From positions 1-42,600 of the forward strand of contig RGCL01000019.1 in assembly GCA_009919175.1 (NCBI GenBank): a stretch of DNA of 42,600 nucleotides. The letters run 5' to 3'. Under the pieces are notes generated by a model. It was given only the letters and a program-made list of their open reading frames with translations. It was not told the DNA's origin and made no database searches. The translations under genes were made by a program, and so were the position numbers. Position 1 is the stretch's first letter; each line of letters opens with the position of its first letter. Below, in pieces: positions 1-8,284 of this stretch. This DNA comes from Betaproteobacteria bacterium. Its GTDB lineage: Bacteria > Pseudomonadota > Gammaproteobacteria > Burkholderiales > Burkholderiaceae_C.

Positions 1-594
1 AAACAAGGTGTGCGCCGGGTGGAGTGACTGCAAGGTGCGCTGCAATGCCCAGGGGTCGAGGTTGGAGACAAAGTGCACCCGCACGGGTGGGGGCTCGCTG
101 GACGCCAGCGCCTGCGAGGCCATGCGGGGACCCAGATCCGAGCCCCCAATGCCCAGGTTCACCACATCGGTGAAGCTGTGCCCACCAAATCCTTGAAGCT
201 CGCCCTGGCGAATGCGTTCGGCCATGGCCAGCATGCGCGAGAGCTCGTGCGCGACCTCGCGCGACAGGGCTTCGCCCCAGGGCGGTTGGGCCACCTCGCT
301 GCCGCGCAAGGCAACGTGCAAGACGGCCCGGTCCTCGGTGGTGTTGATGCGTTCCCCCCGGAACATGGCCTGCGCTTGCTCGGCCACCCGGGCTTGTTCA
401 CACAGGGCCACCAGCTGCTCGAGGATGGCTGGGGTCACGCGCTGGCGCGAATAGTCCAGCTCCAGGCCGGCCACCGTCAACCGCATGGTCTGTTGGCGCA
501 GGGGGGCAGCCAGCAAGTCCCTCAAATGGGCTTGGGGCTCGCGCGCCAGTTGGGTCAGCGAGGTCCAGGCGGGATGATCGAGAGGGCGTTTCAT
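1..594 (-). CDS. pgi: Glucose-6-phosphate isomerase, N-terminal part (cut by window edge)
   Basis: Interconverts glucose 6-phosphate and fructose 6-phosphate in the cytoplasm. The reading frame opens at ATG 594-592 and stays open to base 1, giving 198 codons; the C-terminal part lies outside the window. Residues about 146-156 read NLGIGGSDLGP, the conserved sugar-phosphate isomerase (SIS) signature, followed by VHFVSNLDP, also typical of Pgi. An earlier segment INTTEDRAVLH matches the family's N-terminal substrate region. It follows eda after 34 bp on the same strand, so the two are probably co-transcribed, which fits glucose use through the Entner-Doudoroff route. The identity is clear; only the missing 3' end limits the annotation. 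Confidence 0.93.
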   Translation of the reverse strand, partial: MKRPLDHPAWTSLTQLAREPQAHLRDLLAAPLRQQTMRLTVAGLELDYSRQRVTPAILEQLVALCEQARVAEQAQAMFRGERINTTEDRAVLHVALRGSEVAQPPWGEALSREVAHELSRMLAMAERIRQGELQGFGGHSFTDVVNLGIGGSDLGPRMASQALASSEPPPVRVHFVSNLDPWALQRTLQSLHPAHTLF

Positions 595-628
595 GAGGTC
601 GGTGAAGGCTAGTACTTGGGGCGTGGGC

Positions 629-1285
629 TCAGACTCGGTCGGCCTGTGCCTGCTGGGTCAGTTGGGTGGCTTGCTGTGCAAGGTGGGTGATGTCGTCCCA
701 GCGCTGGTGTTCTATCCATTCGAGCGGAGTGATCCAGGAGCCTCCCACCAGGGCGACATTGGGTTGTTTCAAATGCTCCACCAGATTGGCTGGCGAGATG
801 CCCCCAGTGGGGCAAAAGCGCACATCGCCCAAAGGACCGGCCATGGCCTTGAGCATGCCCAACCCCCCCGCTTGCGCAGCCGGAAAGAGCTTGAGCAGGT
901 CATGCCCCCAGGCTTTGGCTTGCAGGGCTTCGCTGGGGGTCATCACACCGGGCACATAGGGCAGCCCGGCCTCGCGGGCGGCCAGGACCAGATCGCTGCT
1001 CAGGCCAGGGGACAACGCAAATCGCGCGCCGCACGATCTCACCTGTGCGAGCTCGTGGGCTTGGGTGATCGTGCCCGCGCCCACGCACATCTCGGGCACA
1101 GCGCGGGAGACGCGCTCGATGGCGGCCAGGCCTGCGGCATGCCTGAGGGTGATTTCCATCACATCGATGCCCCCTTTGAGCAAGGCATGGGCCAAGGGCA
1201 CCGCCTGATCGGCGTGGCTGATGACGATGACCGGGATCACCTTGGAATGAAAAGCAGGCAGGGGGTGGAGTGGGGCGTTGGCCAT
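629..1285 (-). CDS. eda: 2-dehydro-3-deoxyphosphogluconate (KDPG) aldolase
   Basis: Class I aldolase splitting KDPG into pyruvate and glyceraldehyde 3-phosphate, the last step of the Entner-Doudoroff pathway. The 218-residue length is usual for the family. Visible catalytic features are E44 and R48 in VMEITLRHA, the VGAGTI strand (68-73), SPG (92-94) and the Schiff-base lysine K132 in the segment LLKLFPA, followed by the phosphate-binding PTGGIS. These positions nearly coincide with E45, R49 and K133 of the E. coli enzyme. It lies 38 bp downstream of the CapA-like gene and 34 bp upstream of pgi. Neither edd nor zwf is in view. Confidence 0.93.
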   Translation of the reverse strand: MANAPLHPLPAFHSKVIPVIVISHADQAVPLAHALLKGGIDVMEITLRHAAGLAAIERVSRAVPEMCVGAGTITQAHELAQVRSCGARFALSPGLSSDLVLAAREAGLPYVPGVMTPSEALQAKAWGHDLLKLFPAAQAGGLGMLKAMAGPLGDVRFCPTGGISPANLVEHLKQPNVALVGGSWITPLEWIEHQRWDDITHLAQQATQLTQQAQADRV

Positions 1286-1323
1286 GGCGCGAGTTTAATG
1301 ACCCTCTGTGAGTCGCCTGGCTT

Positions 1324-2373
1324 TCAAGGCGCTGCCGCACACGATTGCGTGTGGGACCAACCGCGTTGCCAGCATGGGCTGGCCGTCTTGGTGTCGCGCG
1401 TGGGCAGGCCTTGGCGGTCGATGCGCGCCACATGGGTGTCAAAGCCCGCCACGCCTTGGGCATCGAGCCTGAGCCTGATCACCCAGCCTTGTCGTTGCCG
1501 ATCGTTGTCGGTTTCCTTCATGACAAAGTTGCCCACGCTGTAGACGATGGGCTTGCCCCGATAGATGTCGATGTCTTGGGTCACGTGTGGGTGACCACCG
1601 ATCACACCGTCGGCGCCCGCATCGATGGCCAGGCGAGCCAGTTGACGCTGGCGGGCATTGGCCACCAGCTCGTTCTCCCATCCCCAGTGCATGAACAGCA
1701 GCACCACATCAGCACGATGCGCCGCTCGCGCTTGCCGGATGTCGTCCACCACTCGCACGTCCTCGCTCCAGGCCACACCAGCGGCTTGCGCATCGGCCTC
1801 GTAGCTTCTGGGCATGAACTCGTTGTAGCTCAGGATGGCCAGGCGCAGACCCTGGCGTTCGACGATCCAGGGGGTGTGCGCCTGCTGCAGGTTGTGCCCT
1901 CCACCCACTGCGGCAATGCCGTGTTGCTTCAAGAGCCCCAGCATTTCCACAAAGGCTTCGCGGCCAAAGTCCCCCGAATGGTTGTTGGCCAGGGTCACCG
2001 CGTCCACATGCCGCTTGAGCACCGGCAGCACACGGGGGTGGGCGCGAAAGGTGTAGTGCTTGTCCAAGGCACTGCCCCGGGTGGCCACGGCACATTCCAG
2101 ATTCAACAGCCGCACATCGGCCTGGGCGAAGAGGGGCGCGAAACTCGCCAGGGGGTCGCCTCCCTTGCGAATTCGCTCCCCTGGTGTGCTGTCCAGGGTG
2201 GTGTCGCCCGCAAAGATCAGTGACACCGCACGGGGGGATGAGTCCCCACTGGGCGGCTGTGCCCACAGCGGGCTGCAGACCAGCATGCAAGCCAGCGCCA
2301 TGCGGCGGAACACACCTTGCCAGCGCAAGGGCAGTTGCCTGTCAAAGCCAAAGCTGGGCCAGGTGATCTTCAT
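1324..2373 (-). CDS. CapA-family (PGA_cap) exported metallophosphatase-like protein
   Basis: The protein belongs to the family named after the poly-gamma-glutamate capsule protein CapA (calcineurin-like fold). I chose ATG 2373 because it overlaps the stop of the upstream gene as ATGA; an ATG 24 bp upstream is possible. The first ~38 residues form a signal peptide (RR, then a hydrophobic stretch ending near WAQ), so the product is exported. Family motifs are FAGDTTLD (about 55-62), NLE, LANNHSGDFG, GGHPHV and YSVGNF. No polyglutamate synthase genes are nearby, so a capsule role is not supported; a periplasmic hydrolase role is an inference. The length of 349 aa is normal. Confidence 0.85.
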   Translation of the reverse strand: MKITWPSFGFDRQLPLRWQGVFRRMALACMLVCSPLWAQPPSGDSSPRAVSLIFAGDTTLDSTPGERIRKGGDPLASFAPLFAQADVRLLNLECAVATRGSALDKHYTFRAHPRVLPVLKRHVDAVTLANNHSGDFGREAFVEMLGLLKQHGIAAVGGGHNLQQAHTPWIVERQGLRLAILSYNEFMPRSYEADAQAAGVAWSEDVRVVDDIRQARAAHRADVVLLFMHWGWENELVANARQRQLARLAIDAGADGVIGGHPHVTQDIDIYRGKPIVYSVGNFVMKETDNDRQRQGWVIRLRLDAQGVAGFDTHVARIDRQGLPTRDTKTASPCWQRGWSHTQSCAAAP

Positions 2374-2864
2374 GGCGTGGCGGGCAGCAGGCTGCATCGG
2401 TAAATGAGTTCACGCTCGAGCTTGCCCGCATGAAGGTGTTGCTCCCCCAGCAAATCTGCCGCCCCTTGCTCGGCCTTGGGGTAGGGCGGGCGCAGTTGCA
2501 CATGCTGGATGAGGATGGGTTGCTGCGGTCCTTCCCGGTACACATAGATGGCAATGCGCGGTTCACGCTGGCCGGCTGGCACATGCACGGCCTTGAAAAA
2601 GAAGCGGTCATCGATGGACACCGATGCCACGCCATAGGGGTCTGAGGTGGGGGTGACCGAAATGGGGGTGGTTTTGCCGGCATAGGTCACCTGGCAAGTC
2701 AGGCTGGGCTCGGGGCTGGGGTTGCCCTGCGCCAGGCCGGCACCCATGGCCAGTGCGCCCAGCAACCAAGGCAGGTGCAAGGACAGGGGCCAGGGCCGGG
2801 CACTGGGCCGGTGGATCCGGGTGTGAAACATGATGAATGCCAGAGACCGTGTCAGATGCGCCAT
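2370..2864 (-). CDS. Predicted secreted protein of unknown function
   Basis: No family is recognised. The 164-residue frame begins with a basic and then hydrophobic stretch (LPWLLGALAMGAGLAQG) resembling a signal peptide cleaved around residue 46. The mature part is beta-rich in character, with repeated threonine, valine and isoleucine, a single-domain size and a C-terminal segment ending in ELIYRCSLLPATP. The start could be ATG 2864 or the internal ATG 33 bp downstream; the signal peptide is intact either way. Its stop overlaps the start of the CapA-like gene (ATGA), so the two products are translationally coupled and probably act in the same compartment. Function is unassigned. Confidence 0.7.
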   Translation of the reverse strand: MAHLTRSLAFIMFHTRIHRPSARPWPLSLHLPWLLGALAMGAGLAQGNPSPEPSLTCQVTYAGKTTPISVTPTSDPYGVASVSIDDRFFFKAVHVPAGQREPRIAIYVYREGPQQPILIQHVQLRPPYPKAEQGAADLLGEQHLHAGKLERELIYRCSLLPATP

Positions 2865-2929
2865 TGTCAGGGCCTGAGCACAGGGTTTTCATATTCAGAT
2901 TGGGTATATGGAAACAATAATTAAATGGT

Positions 2930-2957
2930 TTGAGTTATTTTGGTCGCTCCCTATAGT
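2930..2957 (+). promoter_or_regulatory. Predicted sigma70 promoter of the cys operon
   Basis: TTGAGT (2930-2935) and TATAGT (2952-2957) are separated by 16 bp, which would start transcription near 2964, about 33 bp before the cysI ATG. The ~50 bp upstream are strikingly AT-rich compared with the surrounding high-GC coding DNA. Such regions upstream of cys promoters commonly hold LysR-type (CysB) sites, but I cannot pick out a specific CysB box. The 132-bp intergenic region also serves the divergent minus-strand genes. Confidence 0.55.
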
Positions 2958-2996
2958 CTCGCCTTCTTTGACCAATCGTGCGATTTCCGAGCAGAC

Positions 2997-4703
2997 ATGT
3001 ATACCTACGATGCCATAGACCAAGGCCTGGTGAACGACCGGGTCAAGCAGTTCAGCAACCAGGTTGAGCGTCGCTTGGCGGGCCAGTTGAGCGAGGAGGA
3101 GTTCCGCCCCTTGCGTTTGCAAAACGGTCTCTACCTCCAGCGCCATGCCTACATGCTGCGCATTGCCATCCCCTACGGCTTGTTCAATTCACGCCAAATG
3201 CGCATGTTTGCCACCCTGGCCGATGCTTATGACCGGGGCTATGGCCACTTCACCACACGCCAAAACCTCCAGTTCAATTGGCTCAGGCTGGAGGACACGC
3301 CGCAGATGCTGACCGAGCTCGCCAGCGTGCAAATGCACGCCATTCAAACCTCGGGCAATTGCGTGCGCAACATCACCAGCGATGCCTTTGCCGGGGTGGC
3401 ACATGACGAAATCGTGGACCCGCGCCCGGTGTGCGAGTTGCTACGCCAGTGGTCCACGCTGCATCCCGAATTCGCGTTCCTGCCGCGCAAGTTCAAGATT
3501 GCCGTGAACGCAGCCCAGGAGGACCGCGTGGTCACAGCCGCCCACGATCTGGGCCTTCACTTGCGTCGCGATGCAAAGGGCCAGCTGGTGGCCGATGTGC
3601 TCGTGGGGGGTGGCCTTGGCCGCACGCCCATTCTGGGCAGCGTGATCAAGCGCGATTTGCCCTGGCACGAATTGCCCAATTACCTCACTGCCGTGCTGCG
3701 GGTCTACAACCTCCACGGTCGGCGCGACAACCTCTACAAGGCCCGCATCAAGATCTTGCTCAGGGCCTTGGGGGCAGAGGAGTTGGGGCGCCAGGTTGAA
3801 CAGCAGTACCAGGGCCTCAAAGGCAGCCCCGAGGCCTGGACCCAGGCTGAATGGGACCGCGTGGCCAGCGGATTTGGTGCGCCGGCCTACCGCAGCCTGC
3901 CCCGGCTTGGCGAGGCCGACTTGCTGCAGGCTGTGCCTGAGGCACAACGCCCCGCGTTCCAGCGCTGGCTGGGGCGCAACGTCAAGGCTCACCGCGTCGA
4001 CGGTTATGCCAGCGTGGTGTTGTCGCTCAAGCCGCACCAGGGTTTGGCACCGGGCGACCTCACCTCGGCGCAAATGCGCGCCGTGGCCGATTGGGCGGAT
4101 GACTTCAGCTGGGGTGAATTGCGTGCCACCCACGAACAAAACCTGGTGCTGGCCGATGTGGAGCAGTCCCGTTTGCCCGAGCTGTGGCAGGCAGCTCAGG
4201 CCCTGGGTCTGGCCACGCCCAACCTGGGCTTGCTCACCGACATCATTGCCTGTCCAGGCGGGGACTTCTGTTCATTGGCCAATGCCAAGTCCATCCCGAT
4301 TGCCAAAGCCATCCAGGAGCGGTTTGACAACCTCGACACCTTGTTTGACCTGGGCGAGATCAGCCTGAACATCTCGGGCTGCATCAATTCCTGTGGCCAT
4401 CATCATGTGGGCAACATCGGCATTTTGGGTGTCGACAAAGACGGCGAGGAGTGGTATCAGGTCACCTTGGGCGGCGAGCAAGGCCAGTACGCGGCCATAG
4501 GCAAGGTGATGGGTCCTTCCTTTTACGCCAACGACATCCCCGAGGTGGTGCATCGCATCCTCACGGTCTATCTGTCGCAGCGCGACATCGACGAGCGCTT
4601 CATCGAGGTGTACCGCCGACTGGGGCCTGCGCCCTTCAAGGAGGCGGTCTATTCGCCAGGCCTGACCCCCACCCGAGCCAGCCAGGAGGAAACCCATGTC
4701 TGA
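2997..4703 (+). CDS. cysI: Sulfite reductase hemoprotein (nitrite/sulfite reductase family)
   Basis: Siroheme- and [4Fe-4S]-containing enzyme reducing sulfite to sulfide in assimilatory sulfur metabolism. I take ATG 2997 (MYTYDAIDQG) as start, giving 568 aa; an upstream in-frame start at 2940 lies in the promoter. The cluster ligands are C419 and C425 (CPGGDFC) and C462 and C466 (SGCINSC), the classic C-X5-C and C-X3-C pattern, and FTTRQNLQF is the family's siroheme-site motif. It begins a six-gene operon with DUF934, cysH, cysD, cysN and cobA, all overlapping or within 7 bp. No flavoprotein CysJ is present, so electrons must come from another donor, as is common in betaproteobacteria. Confidence 0.93.
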   Translation: MYTYDAIDQGLVNDRVKQFSNQVERRLAGQLSEEEFRPLRLQNGLYLQRHAYMLRIAIPYGLFNSRQMRMFATLADAYDRGYGHFTTRQNLQFNWLRLEDTPQMLTELASVQMHAIQTSGNCVRNITSDAFAGVAHDEIVDPRPVCELLRQWSTLHPEFAFLPRKFKIAVNAAQEDRVVTAAHDLGLHLRRDAKGQLVADVLVGGGLGRTPILGSVIKRDLPWHELPNYLTAVLRVYNLHGRRDNLYKARIKILLRALGAEELGRQVEQQYQGLKGSPEAWTQAEWDRVASGFGAPAYRSLPRLGEADLLQAVPEAQRPAFQRWLGRNVKAHRVDGYASVVLSLKPHQGLAPGDLTSAQMRAVADWADDFSWGELRATHEQNLVLADVEQSRLPELWQAAQALGLATPNLGLLTDIIACPGGDFCSLANAKSIPIAKAIQERFDNLDTLFDLGEISLNISGCINSCGHHHVGNIGILGVDKDGEEWYQVTLGGEQGQYAAIGKVMGPSFYANDIPEVVHRILTVYLSQRDIDERFIEVYRRLGPAPFKEAVYSPGLTPTRASQEETHV

Positions 4704-5256
4704 GGTCTTGACATACCCGCGTGAGGGCAACGCCCACTTTGCCGCCGATGACTGGGTCTTGGTGCAAGACGTGGCTGGCCTTGACGGCTCCCAGCGCGCG
4801 CTCATGCCCTTGTCGGTGTGGCTGGCCTTGCCCAGCGACGCCCCGGCCAAGACCACCTGGTCTCCAGCCCGCCTGGGGATTGCGCTCACGGTGAACGACG
4901 ACGTGTTGGCGCTGGAGCAAACCTTGGCCCAGGGCTTGCCCCGGTGGTCACTCATCACCGTGGACTTTCCCGTGTTTCGCGATGGACGCGGCTACAGCCA
5001 GGCGGCCTGGTTGCGCCACCACCTGGGCTGGCAGGGTGAATTGAGGGCTGTGGGCGATGTGCTCATCGACCAGTTGCGCGCCATGGCCAGGGTGGGATTT
5101 GACAGCTTTGCCCTGCGTGCGGACCAGGACAGCGCCGCTGCCCTGGTGCAATTCCATGCGTTTGCCCATCAGATGCAAGGCGACTGGCGTGCATCCCGCT
5201 CGCAACTTGCAGTCCAGCGCTCTGCGCATGCCCTCGCAGGGGAGGCTCGCGCATGA
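4696..5256 (+). CDS. DUF934 family protein of the cys operon
   Basis: A 186-residue protein with the DUF934 hallmark FPVFRDGRGYSQA around residues 91-103, followed by a leucine/arginine-rich segment (LRHHLGW) and the conserved DQLRAMARVGFDSF block. The family is found almost only between cysI and cysH in proteobacteria and is thought to assist sulfite reductase, perhaps in place of CysJ; its biochemistry is not settled. The start ATG overlaps the cysI stop by 8 bp and the stop overlaps the cysH start as ATGA, so it is embedded in the operon. No signal peptide or membrane segment is visible. Confidence 0.88.
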   Translation: MSEVLTYPREGNAHFAADDWVLVQDVAGLDGSQRALMPLSVWLALPSDAPAKTTWSPARLGIALTVNDDVLALEQTLAQGLPRWSLITVDFPVFRDGRGYSQAAWLRHHLGWQGELRAVGDVLIDQLRAMARVGFDSFALRADQDSAAALVQFHAFAHQMQGDWRASRSQLAVQRSAHALAGEARA

Positions 5257-5984
5257 GCACGACCCAGGAACTCCTCTGGCGCATTCCTACCGTGTCGGTG
5301 TCCGCATCGCAGGTGGAACACCTCACCCAGACCCTGGAGCAACGCTTGCGCCACATCGCCAAGACGCACCAGGATGCACGCTTGTCGACCAGCCTCGCCG
5401 CCGAAGACATGGTGCTCACCGATGCGCTGTCTCGCGTGGCACCCCAAATTCACCTCTTCACCCTGGCCACGGGGCGTTTGCATCAGCAGACCACCGACAT
5501 GGTGCAAACCGTGCAAGACCATTACGGATTGCGCATCCAACAGGTTGCGCCTGATGCCCTGGCCGTGGCCCAGATGGTGAGCACCCATGGCCTGGACGGT
5601 TTTTACGAGAGCGAAACCGCCCGCCAAGCCTGCTGTCAGGTGCGCAAGGTCCTGCCCCTGGAGCAGGCCTTGAGAGGAGCCTCAGCCTGGGTGACGGGCA
5701 TGCGCCGCGAGCAATCGGTGACCCGTGCGCAGGTGGAGTTCGAAGCCTTTGACGAGCGCCATCAACTGGTCAAGTTCAACCCGATTTACGACTGGCATGA
5801 AGACGAGGTGTGGGCCTACATCGCCCACCACGGCGTGCCCATCCATCCCCTGCATCACAAGGGCTACCCCAGCATTGGTTGCGAACCCTGCACCCGCGCC
5901 ATCCGTGCCAGCGAGGATGTCCGCGCTGGCCGCTGGTGGTGGCTCAACCAAAACCACAAAGAGTGCGGCTTGCACGTGAAGTGA
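5253..5984 (+). CDS. cysH: Adenylyl-sulfate (APS) reductase, [4Fe-4S] type
   Basis: Reduces activated sulfate to sulfite with thioredoxin or glutaredoxin. The cysteine pair C127-C128 (ACCQVRK) and C210/C213 (GCEPCTR) form the CC...CXXC motif that binds [4Fe-4S] in APS-using enzymes and is absent from PAPS reductases. C238 in the C-terminal ECGLH motif is the catalytic nucleophile. The operon has no CysC (APS kinase), which agrees with APS being used directly. The start ATG 5253 overlaps the DUF934 stop; cysD starts 6 bp after the stop. At 243 aa it is of normal length. Confidence 0.93.
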   Translation: MSTTQELLWRIPTVSVSASQVEHLTQTLEQRLRHIAKTHQDARLSTSLAAEDMVLTDALSRVAPQIHLFTLATGRLHQQTTDMVQTVQDHYGLRIQQVAPDALAVAQMVSTHGLDGFYESETARQACCQVRKVLPLEQALRGASAWVTGMRREQSVTRAQVEFEAFDERHQLVKFNPIYDWHEDEVWAYIAHHGVPIHPLHHKGYPSIGCEPCTRAIRASEDVRAGRWWWLNQNHKECGLHVK

Positions 5985-5990
5985 GAATCC

Positions 5991-6929
5991 ATGTCCACCA
6001 TCCTCTCCAATGCCTCTTTGATCCACAACGATCACCTCGATGCGCTTGAGGCCGAATCCATCTACATCATCCGCGAGGTGGTGGCCCAGGCGGCCAACCC
6101 CGCCATGCTGTTTTCCGGGGGCAAAGATTCCATCGTCATGTTCCACCTGGCGCGCAAAGCCTTTCGCCTGGGGCAGCGCGCCATCCAGTTGCCCTTTCCC
6201 TTGTTGCACATCGATACCGGGCACAACTATCCCGAGGTGATTGCGTTCCGCGACGAGACCGTTCGCCAGACCGGCGTGCGCCTGGTGGTCGAAAGCGTGG
6301 AGGATTCGATTCGCCGGGGCACCGTTCGCCTCAGAAAGCCCACCGACTCGCGCAACGCCGCCCAGGCCACCACCTTGCTCGAAGCCATTGCCAGCCATGG
6401 CTTTGATGCCCTCATGGGTGGCGCTCGCCGCGACGAGGAAAAAGCCCGCGCCAAGGAGCGCATCTTTTCCTTCCGCGACGAATTTGGCCAGTGGGACCCC
6501 AAAGCCCAGCGCCCTGAGCTGTGGAGCCTCTACAACGCACGCATTGCCAAGGGCGAAAACATGCGCGTCTTTCCCATCTCCAACTGGACCGAGTTGGATG
6601 TGTGGCAGTACATCGCGCGCGAGCAACTGGCCTTGCCGTCCATCTACTACGCGCACGAGCGCGAAGTGGTGCGCAAGAACGGCTTGCTGGTGCCCGTGAC
6701 CCCCCTCACACCCAAGTCGACCAGCGAGGCGAGCGAATGGCTCAGCGTTCGCTTTCGTACCGTGGGCGACATCAGTTGCACCTGCCCGGTGAGCAGCGTT
6801 GCCCAGACCCCCGAGGCCATCATTGCCGAAACCGCCTTGGCCGACATCACCGAGCGTGGGGCGACCCGCATGGACGATCAAACCAGCGAGGCCTCCATGG
6901 AGCGCCGCAAGAAGGAAGGCTATTTCTGA
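5991..6929 (+). CDS. cysD: Sulfate adenylyltransferase subunit 2
   Basis: Catalytic subunit of ATP sulfurylase, forming APS from sulfate and ATP with energy from GTP hydrolysis by CysN. The PP-loop motif SGGKDS is at residues 42-47, and the segments HIDTGHNYPE, GGARRDEEKAR and SNWTELDVWQYI match the family. The 312-aa protein ends in the characteristic MERRKKEGYF. The stop TGA overlaps the cysN start by one base (TGATG), consistent with a 1:1 CysDN complex. The start ATG lies 6 bp after cysH. Confidence 0.95.
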   Translation: MSTILSNASLIHNDHLDALEAESIYIIREVVAQAANPAMLFSGGKDSIVMFHLARKAFRLGQRAIQLPFPLLHIDTGHNYPEVIAFRDETVRQTGVRLVVESVEDSIRRGTVRLRKPTDSRNAAQATTLLEAIASHGFDALMGGARRDEEKARAKERIFSFRDEFGQWDPKAQRPELWSLYNARIAKGENMRVFPISNWTELDVWQYIAREQLALPSIYYAHEREVVRKNGLLVPVTPLTPKSTSEASEWLSVRFRTVGDISCTCPVSSVAQTPEAIIAETALADITERGATRMDDQTSEASMERRKKEGYF

Positions 6930-8284
6930 TGAACCGCGACAACGCCCCCTTTCATCCGCCGCATGCACCCGGTGTGGTGCGCTTCATCACTTGCGGCAGC
7001 GTCGACGATGGCAAGAGCACCCTGATTGGTCGCTTGCTCTATGACACCAAGGCGGTGCTGAGCGATCAACTCCTGGCCTTGTCCAAAACTCGCCACACCC
7101 GCACCACCGCCTCGGATGCGGCAGTGGATTTGTCCTTGCTCACCGATGGGCTGGAGGCCGAGCGCGAGCAAGGCATCACCATCGACGTGGCCTATCGCTA
7201 CTTTGCCACCGCCCAGCGCAAGTTCATCGTGGCCGATGCACCCGGTCACGAGCAATACACCCGCAACATGGTCACGGGCGCGTCGCAGGCCGATGTGGCC
7301 TTGCTGCTGGTGGACGCCACCCGCGTGGATCGCAGCACCCAACCTGCCACCTTGCTGAGCCAGACCAAACGCCATGCCGCCATCGTTCGTCTGCTGGGCT
7401 TGCGCCACATTGCCGTGGTGGTGAACAAAATGGATTTGTTCGACTTTGATCAGCAGGTGTTTGACGACATTGCCCAGGCCGTGACCGGCTTGGCCCACAC
7501 CCTGGGTTTGCCCGTGCCTCAGGTCTTCCCGGTATCTGCCCTGCAAGGCGATAACGTGGTGAGCCTGTCTGAGCGCACGCCCTGGTACCAAGGCGTGAGC
7601 CTCCTCACCTGGCTGGAGTCACTCGACACCCAGACCGCCCCGCGCCTGACCCAGCTGCGTCTGCCCGTGCAATGGGTGGCGCGACAAGACGGCGCGGCCG
7701 CAGACGATGTGCGTGGCTACCTGGGTCGCGTCGAAAGCGGTCAGATTCACGTCGGGCAAGCGGTTCGCGTCCTGCCCTCTGGCCTGAGTGCCACGGTGCA
7801 ACAGATTCACCGCTCGAACGGCGTGAGCGATGCCCAGGGCCTCGCGCACGGGGTCACCAGTGCCCAGGCGGGCGAGGTGGTGGCATTGACCCTCAACGAG
7901 GACGTGGACATCAGCCGGGGCGACATGATCGTTGCCGAAGAGGAGCCCGCGCCGGCGCTGGGCAAGCACATCGTGGCCAAGCTGTGCTGGCTGGATGCAG
8001 AGCCTTTGTCCCTGCAACGCAAATACGTGCTCAGGCACACCACACAAACCGTGTTTGCCAAGGTGAGTGCCATCCACCACGTGCTGGACATCGCCACCTT
8101 GTCGCAGGCCACGGGTGCCAGCACCTTGCAGACCAATGCCATTGGCGAAGTGAGCCTCACCCTGCAAAAGCCCATCGTCGCCGACACCTTCGAGGACTCG
8201 GCACTCACGGGTGCTTTTGTGCTCATCGACGAGGCCACCCACCACACCGTGGCTGCCGGCCTGATTCAGAGGGTGGGCGAATGA
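6929..8284 (+). CDS. cysN: Sulfate adenylyltransferase subunit 1 (GTPase)
   Basis: Translation-factor-like GTPase that drives APS formation by CysD. GTP-binding motifs are the P-loop GSVDDGKS (23-30), DAPGH (103-107) and NKMD (166-169); EQGITIDVAYRYF is the switch region. I place the start at ATG 6929, overlapping the cysD stop; a longer open frame upstream only reflects a shadow inside cysD. The product is 451 aa and stops at the end of the beta-barrel domains, so there is no fused APS kinase (CysC). The stop overlaps the cobA start (ATGA). Confidence 0.94.
   Translation: MNRDNAPFHPPHAPGVVRFITCGSVDDGKSTLIGRLLYDTKAVLSDQLLALSKTRHTRTTASDAAVDLSLLTDGLEAEREQGITIDVAYRYFATAQRKFIVADAPGHEQYTRNMVTGASQADVALLLVDATRVDRSTQPATLLSQTKRHAAIVRLLGLRHIAVVVNKMDLFDFDQQVFDDIAQAVTGLAHTLGLPVPQVFPVSALQGDNVVSLSERTPWYQGVSLLTWLESLDTQTAPRLTQLRLPVQWVARQDGAAADDVRGYLGRVESGQIHVGQAVRVLPSGLSATVQQIHRSNGVSDAQGLAHGVTSAQAGEVVALTLNEDVDISRGDMIVAEEEPAPALGKHIVAKLCWLDAEPLSLQRKYVLRHTTQTVFAKVSAIHHVLDIATLSQATGASTLQTNAIGEVSLTLQKPIVADTFEDSALTGAFVLIDEATHHTVAAGLIQRVGE

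Noticed and set aside
5682-6968. 428-codon open frame on the minus strand opposite cysH/cysD
   Set aside because: It is antisense to CysH and CysD with clear active-site motifs; the glycine/histidine-rich composition marks a shadow frame.
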